DNA from: Candidatus Aminicenantota bacterium
Lineage (GTDB): Bacteria; Acidobacteriota; Aminicenantia; Aminicenantales; JAFGAV01
Assembly: GCA_016867615.1 (NCBI GenBank)
Contig: VGJG01000045.1
Coordinates: 1 to 9,294 of the forward strand
Direction of reading: 5' to 3'
Length of the DNA: 9,294 nucleotides
The position numbers and the translations under genes are program-made. The stretch's first letter is position 1, and every line of letters starts with the position of its first letter. Shown one piece after another: positions 6,500-9,294 of this stretch. Below the pieces are notes generated by a model. It searched no databases. It was given only the letters and a program-made list of their open reading frames with translations, and had not been told where the DNA came from.

Positions 6500-7855
6500 T
6501 CACCCTCTCCGGCGCCGCCGCGCCTTGAGCATGTGGTCCCAGAGCGGTCCCTTGAGGCCCAGGCGGTGCAGGGCGGCGATCAGCTCTTCGTTCCGGGTCG
6601 GCGGATAGATGCGGCAGATGTCCTCTCCGAACGACTGCCGGATGAGGGCGTCGACCTCCTCCCGTCCCAGGCCGGGGGCGAAATAGAAGCGTGCCTCCAG
6701 GCCGTCCCAGTCCTCCCCCACCACGCCCTCCTCCAGGGCCAGGCGGTGAACGAGGGTCCGGGGGATGATGCGGATGCCGGTGAAAGCGAAGGCCACGCTG
6801 TTCCGGAGGCGGCTGATGTTCTCCAGACCCTCGGCGGCCGTCTCTTTCGTCTCGCCCGGACCGCCGAAGATGAAATAGTGTCCGTTGGCGATGCCCCTGT
6901 CGGCGAACAGATTGTTGCTCTCCTCGACGGCCCCCCAGTCGAAGCCCTTGCGCATGGCCGCCAGGGTGGCGTCCGTGCTGCAATCCGAGCCCCACTCGAC
7001 GCATTCCAGTCCCGAGCGGTGAAGAAGGTCGATCTCCTCGCCGCGCCAGCCCCTCCGGGGGCGGAAAAAAGCCGTCCACCGGCACCGAAAGCCCTCCCGG
7101 ACGAACCGCTCGGCGATCCCCAGGTACACGTCCTCCGAGTCGTTGAAGACCGAATCGGTGAAATAAATGTACTCCGCCTTATGGACGTCCGTCATCTCCC
7201 GGCATTCCTCATAAACGTCCCGCGAGTCGCGGCAGCGGAATTCCTTCCCCTCGAGCAGGGGGTAGGCGCAATAGGCGCACTCGTACGGGCAGCCCCTCTT
7301 GGCCTGGACGTTGGCCACGCCGCCGAAGCGGAGATAGTGGGCCATGAGGCTCGCGCTCCGCAGGCAGGAGCGGAAGCCCTCCACGGGCGCATGCTCCGCG
7401 GCCATGAACAGCCCGCCGCGCGGCGGAAGCCGCTTCCGGCCGAGGGCCTCGAGGAGAGCCGTGAATTTGCGCTCCCCCTCCCCGACGATGCCGTAATCCG
7501 CTCCCGTCCGCCGCAGGAGCGGCTCGGGGTAAAGCGAGAACCCGCTTCCCCCGAGCACCAGAGGCTTGTCGGTCGCCGTGCGGATCCCCTCCGCCAGGGA
7601 GCAGATCCCGTCCAGGCTGGACTGGAAATGCCCGCTGTCGCAGTTGTCCAGGTTGCGGATCGACAGGCCGACGACGTCGGGGTTCCATTCCGCGACCCGG
7701 CCGAGCGTCCCCTCGAACCCGTCTTGTTGGATGTCCGCCTGCAAAACCTCGTGCCCGGCCTCCTCGCAGGCCCGGGCGATGTAGCCCAGGCCGATGGGAT
7801 AGACGGGGTAGGGAAAGTTCGTGAAGTTCGCGGAAATCAGCAGGACGCGGGCCAT
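6500..7855 (-). CDS. B12-binding-type radical SAM protein 2
   Basis: A 451-residue protein. Residues 1-140 are a cobalamin-binding-type domain: VLLISANF at the start, YPIGLGYIARACEEAGHEV at 19-37, VVGLSIRNLDN at 61-71, LGGSGFSLYPE at 101-111 and YGIVGEGE at 121-128. The radical SAM core begins near 180, with cluster ligands C189, C193 and C196 (CPYECAYCA) and the aromatic residue in its normal place. The SAM-binding-type loop FGGPGET lies at 330-336. The IRNLDN and GGSGFS..PE segments look to me like a subgroup often found beside fatty-acid-synthase-type genes, including ladderane-type loci; this is from memory and needs a profile search. The tail ends in a basic run (KARRRRRG). The ATG follows the previous stop after 3 bases, with GGTGGGGGGA as ribosome site inside that gene. 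The stop lies one base before the next start. Function beyond radical SAM chemistry is inference. Confidence 0.88.
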   Translation of the reverse strand: MARVLLISANFTNFPYPVYPIGLGYIARACEEAGHEVLQADIQQDGFEGTLGRVAEWNPDVVGLSIRNLDNCDSGHFQSSLDGICSLAEGIRTATDKPLVLGGSGFSLYPEPLLRRTGADYGIVGEGERKFTALLEALGRKRLPPRGGLFMAAEHAPVEGFRSCLRSASLMAHYLRFGGVANVQAKRGCPYECAYCAYPLLEGKEFRCRDSRDVYEECREMTDVHKAEYIYFTDSVFNDSEDVYLGIAERFVREGFRCRWTAFFRPRRGWRGEEIDLLHRSGLECVEWGSDCSTDATLAAMRKGFDWGAVEESNNLFADRGIANGHYFIFGGPGETKETAAEGLENISRLRNSVAFAFTGIRIIPRTLVHRLALEEGVVGEDWDGLEARFYFAPGLGREEVDALIRQSFGEDICRIYPPTRNEELIAALHRLGLKGPLWDHMLKARRRRRG

Positions 7856-7858
7856 CGT

Positions 7859-9070
7859 CTATCCCCCCACCCTCTCCCTCTGCCGCTTGAAGGCGCTGAT
7901 GAACAGCCGGCCCATCTTCAATTCCTGGGACTCGTGCCGGTAGAACGTGTCCCAGGCGTAGTCGTACATCTCCCGGAGCTCTTCGGGGGTCATCCTCAGG
8001 GGCCGGAAGACGACGCGGTCGCACGTGTAGTCCTCGTAGCGGTCGTTGAGGATGCGTCCCTCGGCCGCGAGCTTGGCCCGGATGGGGGAATGAGCGAAGG
8101 GCGTCAGGATGGTGAACTCCGCCAGGTCGAGCTCGACCTCCAGCAGGAAATCGATGAGCCGCTTGATGCCGTCGACATCGTGTTCGTCCGTGCCCAGGAT
8201 GACCGTGGCCTCGACCTTGATGCCGTGGTCATGGTAGCGGCGGATGCGCCTGCGGATCGTCTGGGAGGTGTCGAATACGGCCTGGTACACGTACCAGCAC
8301 CCGGCCTGGTAGGCCAGGTCGAGGACGCGGTCGTTCTCCTCGATCGGATGGCTGACCCACCGCTTTTTCAGGGGGATGAGCGCCCGGAAGAGATCCTCCT
8401 CCCAGGCCGTGTCCTGGGCCAGGGAGTTGTCGACGAAAAACAGGCCGTCGTTCTCTATGGACGCGACCTCCTCCACGACGCGGTCGATGGGCCGCGGACG
8501 GAACACCCTGCCGCCCAGGTATCCCGTGCAGCAGGGGAAGCAGTTGAAGCGGCAGCCGCGGGAGGCGTGGACCAGGTCGACCATCCGGACGTTCCGGTAG
8601 GTGTACGCCCGGCGGTCGAGGATCTCCCTGCGGGCCGTTCCCACGAGCTTGATCTCGGCCGGGCTGGAGAGATAGTCGTAGACGGGCTTGAGCGCTCCCC
8701 TGCGGACGTCCTCCGCGACCGCGGCCATGCGGCCCTCGGCCTCTCCGATGAAGACGCTGTCCACGTACGGCCGGAGCTCCCGGTGGTGCAGCATGACGGC
8801 GATGCCCCCCGCCAGGACGGGCACGCCGCGCTCCCGGTAGGCGGCGGCGATCCTCAGCGCCTCGGGCAGCTGGGCGGTGAGCATGACCGACAGGCAGACC
8901 AGGTCCGGACGGTCGTCGCAGACGAGGTCCTGTACGTTGGCGTCGACGAACTCGAGGCTGACGTCCTCCGGGCAGGCGGCGGCGAAGACCACGGGGCCGT
9001 GGGGCGGGAGGTTGAACGGGGTCTGCCTGTCCAGCTTCCTCCAGCGGGGATAGATCAGTTTCCATTTCAT
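7859..9070 (-). CDS. B12-binding-type radical SAM protein 1 (divergent)
   Basis: A 403-residue protein with the two-domain layout of cobalamin-dependent radical SAM enzymes. Residues 1-130 look like a B12-binding Rossmann domain (VDANVQDL near 42, LAGGI near 87, FIGEAEG near 107) without the DxHxxG motif, as is common in this class. Residues 165-350 form the radical SAM core. The 4Fe-4S cluster ligands are C173, C177 and C180 (CRFNCFPCC), with an extra C181. The usual aromatic residue before the third cysteine is proline here, and the usual GxPGE-type loop reads GTDEHD near 293. The C-terminal part (TPFAHSPIRAKL near 323, then an RPLRMTPEEL stretch near 356) resembles the tail of B12-radical SAM proteins acting on lipids and other secondary metabolites. 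It starts at ATG with a G-rich ribosome site and ends at TAG 3 bases before the next gene. The reaction and substrate cannot be read; the acyl chain or headgroup made by this operon is the natural guess. Confidence 0.85.
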   Translation of the reverse strand: MKWKLIYPRWRKLDRQTPFNLPPHGPVVFAAACPEDVSLEFVDANVQDLVCDDRPDLVCLSVMLTAQLPEALRIAAAYRERGVPVLAGGIAVMLHHRELRPYVDSVFIGEAEGRMAAVAEDVRRGALKPVYDYLSSPAEIKLVGTARREILDRRAYTYRNVRMVDLVHASRGCRFNCFPCCTGYLGGRVFRPRPIDRVVEEVASIENDGLFFVDNSLAQDTAWEEDLFRALIPLKKRWVSHPIEENDRVLDLAYQAGCWYVYQAVFDTSQTIRRRIRRYHDHGIKVEATVILGTDEHDVDGIKRLIDFLLEVELDLAEFTILTPFAHSPIRAKLAAEGRILNDRYEDYTCDRVVFRPLRMTPEELREMYDYAWDTFYRHESQELKMGRLFISAFKRQRERVGG

Positions 9071-9082
9071 CTTCGGCCCCCT
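9071..9082 (-). promoter_or_regulatory. Ribosome binding site of the first radical SAM gene
   Basis: On the minus strand the 12-base gap between the upstream TAG and the ATG at 9070 reads GAGGGGGCCGAAG or close to it: a G-rich Shine-Dalgarno-like run about 7 bases before the start. It supports the start chosen for the 403-residue protein. Confidence 0.55.
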
Positions 9083-9294
9083 CTAGTCTCCCAGGGCATG
9101 GGGGATCCATTCCGGGGAGAACAGGCCCAGGAGGTCGTCCAGGCCTCGAACAGATTGCCCGGACGGAAGCTCGAGCCGGCCCCCGGCGCCGATCATAAGC
9201 TCCAAGCGATCCTCTCCCTCGGGCCGCTCTTTGGTCAGGAAGAAAACCATCGCCCCCTCGTCTCCGGGAGGCCCCTCCGGAGGCCGCGCCTCGA
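9083..9294 (-). CDS. C-terminal end of an unrecognised protein (partial, 5' end outside window)
   Basis: The frame is open from the right edge for 69 complete codons and ends at TAG (9085-9083), 12 bases before the first radical SAM gene. I do not recognise the family. The visible end is proline/glycine/glutamate-rich, then turns into a compact stretch starting MVFFLTKERP, with a glycine-rich turn (IGAGGRLELPSG) and an amphipathic, leucine-rich tail ending in PHALGD. Inside it, the ATG at 9250-9248 follows a GAGGGGGCG purine run at good Shine-Dalgarno distance. The real gene could therefore be a small 55-residue protein starting there rather than the tail of a longer one. Position and spacing place it in the same transcript as the downstream genes. 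Its role is unknown. Confidence 0.55.
   Translation of the reverse strand, partial: EARPPEGPPGDEGAMVFFLTKERPEGEDRLELMIGAGGRLELPSGQSVRGLDDLLGLFSPEWIPHALGD

Noticed and set aside
3429..6528. Long plus-strand open frames (522 and 631 residues) opposite the glycosyltransferase and radical SAM 3 genes
   Set aside because: They are rich in R, G, P, Q, D and E with no recognisable domains, and mirror the GC-rich third positions of convincing minus-strand genes. They are antisense shadows.
1..9294. Calling the locus a standard aryl polyene cluster
   Set aside because: The ACP, ketosynthase pair, GT-AT fusion and LolA-like genes fit, but three radical SAM/B12 genes do not belong to the usual set, and the ammonia-lyase, ligase, dehydratase and reductase genes are not in view.
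1..9294. tRNA, rRNA, CRISPR, insertion sequence, terminator or promoter
   Set aside because: Nearly every base is coding on the minus strand and the gaps are too short. I saw no direct repeats with spacers, transposase motifs or hairpin-T-run terminators.

Overview
The window lies inside one dense, GC-rich bacterial operon. All ten genes I can support read right to left (minus strand). Eight are complete and one is cut at each window edge. Gaps are at most 12 bases, and the last five genes are joined by four identical 4-base ATGA stop/start overlaps. I see no promoter, terminator, RNA gene, mobile element or CRISPR array, and no stretch over 300 bases without a gene. A LolA-type carrier, a probable lipoprotein and a LpxL-type acyltransferase point to a Gram-negative (two-membrane) bacterium. 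The phylum cannot be read from the sequence; a high-GC Acidobacteriota/Aminicenantes-like or deltaproteobacterial-type genome is only a guess.

In transcription order: the C-terminal end of an unrecognised protein (or a separate 55-residue protein, 9083-9294); three consecutive, mutually divergent radical SAM proteins with N-terminal cobalamin-binding-type domains (7859-9070, 6500-7855, 5062-6498); a fused family 2 glycosyltransferase/LpxL-type acyltransferase (3408-5060); an acyl carrier protein (3132-3395); an active ketosynthase (1933-3135); a ketosynthase-like partner without its catalytic residues, probably a chain-length-factor-type subunit (899-1936); a LolA-like periplasmic lipid carrier (216-902); and the start of a probable DUF3261-like lipoprotein (1-219).

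The genes suggest a pathway in which the ketosynthase pair builds an acyl chain on the dedicated carrier protein, the radical SAM enzymes modify it by radical chemistry (methylation, cyclisation or C-C bond formation are possible, none shown), the glycosyltransferase/acyltransferase joins it to a sugar or lipid headgroup at the inner membrane, and the LolA-like protein and lipoprotein move or anchor the product at the outer membrane. The second half resembles aryl polyene clusters. Linking that half to three radical SAM/B12 proteins is not the standard aryl polyene layout; it recalls the proposed ladderane gene sets of anammox bacteria, which also combine fatty-acid-synthase-type genes with radical SAM proteins. 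The product is unknown, and this is the main candidate for an undescribed system.
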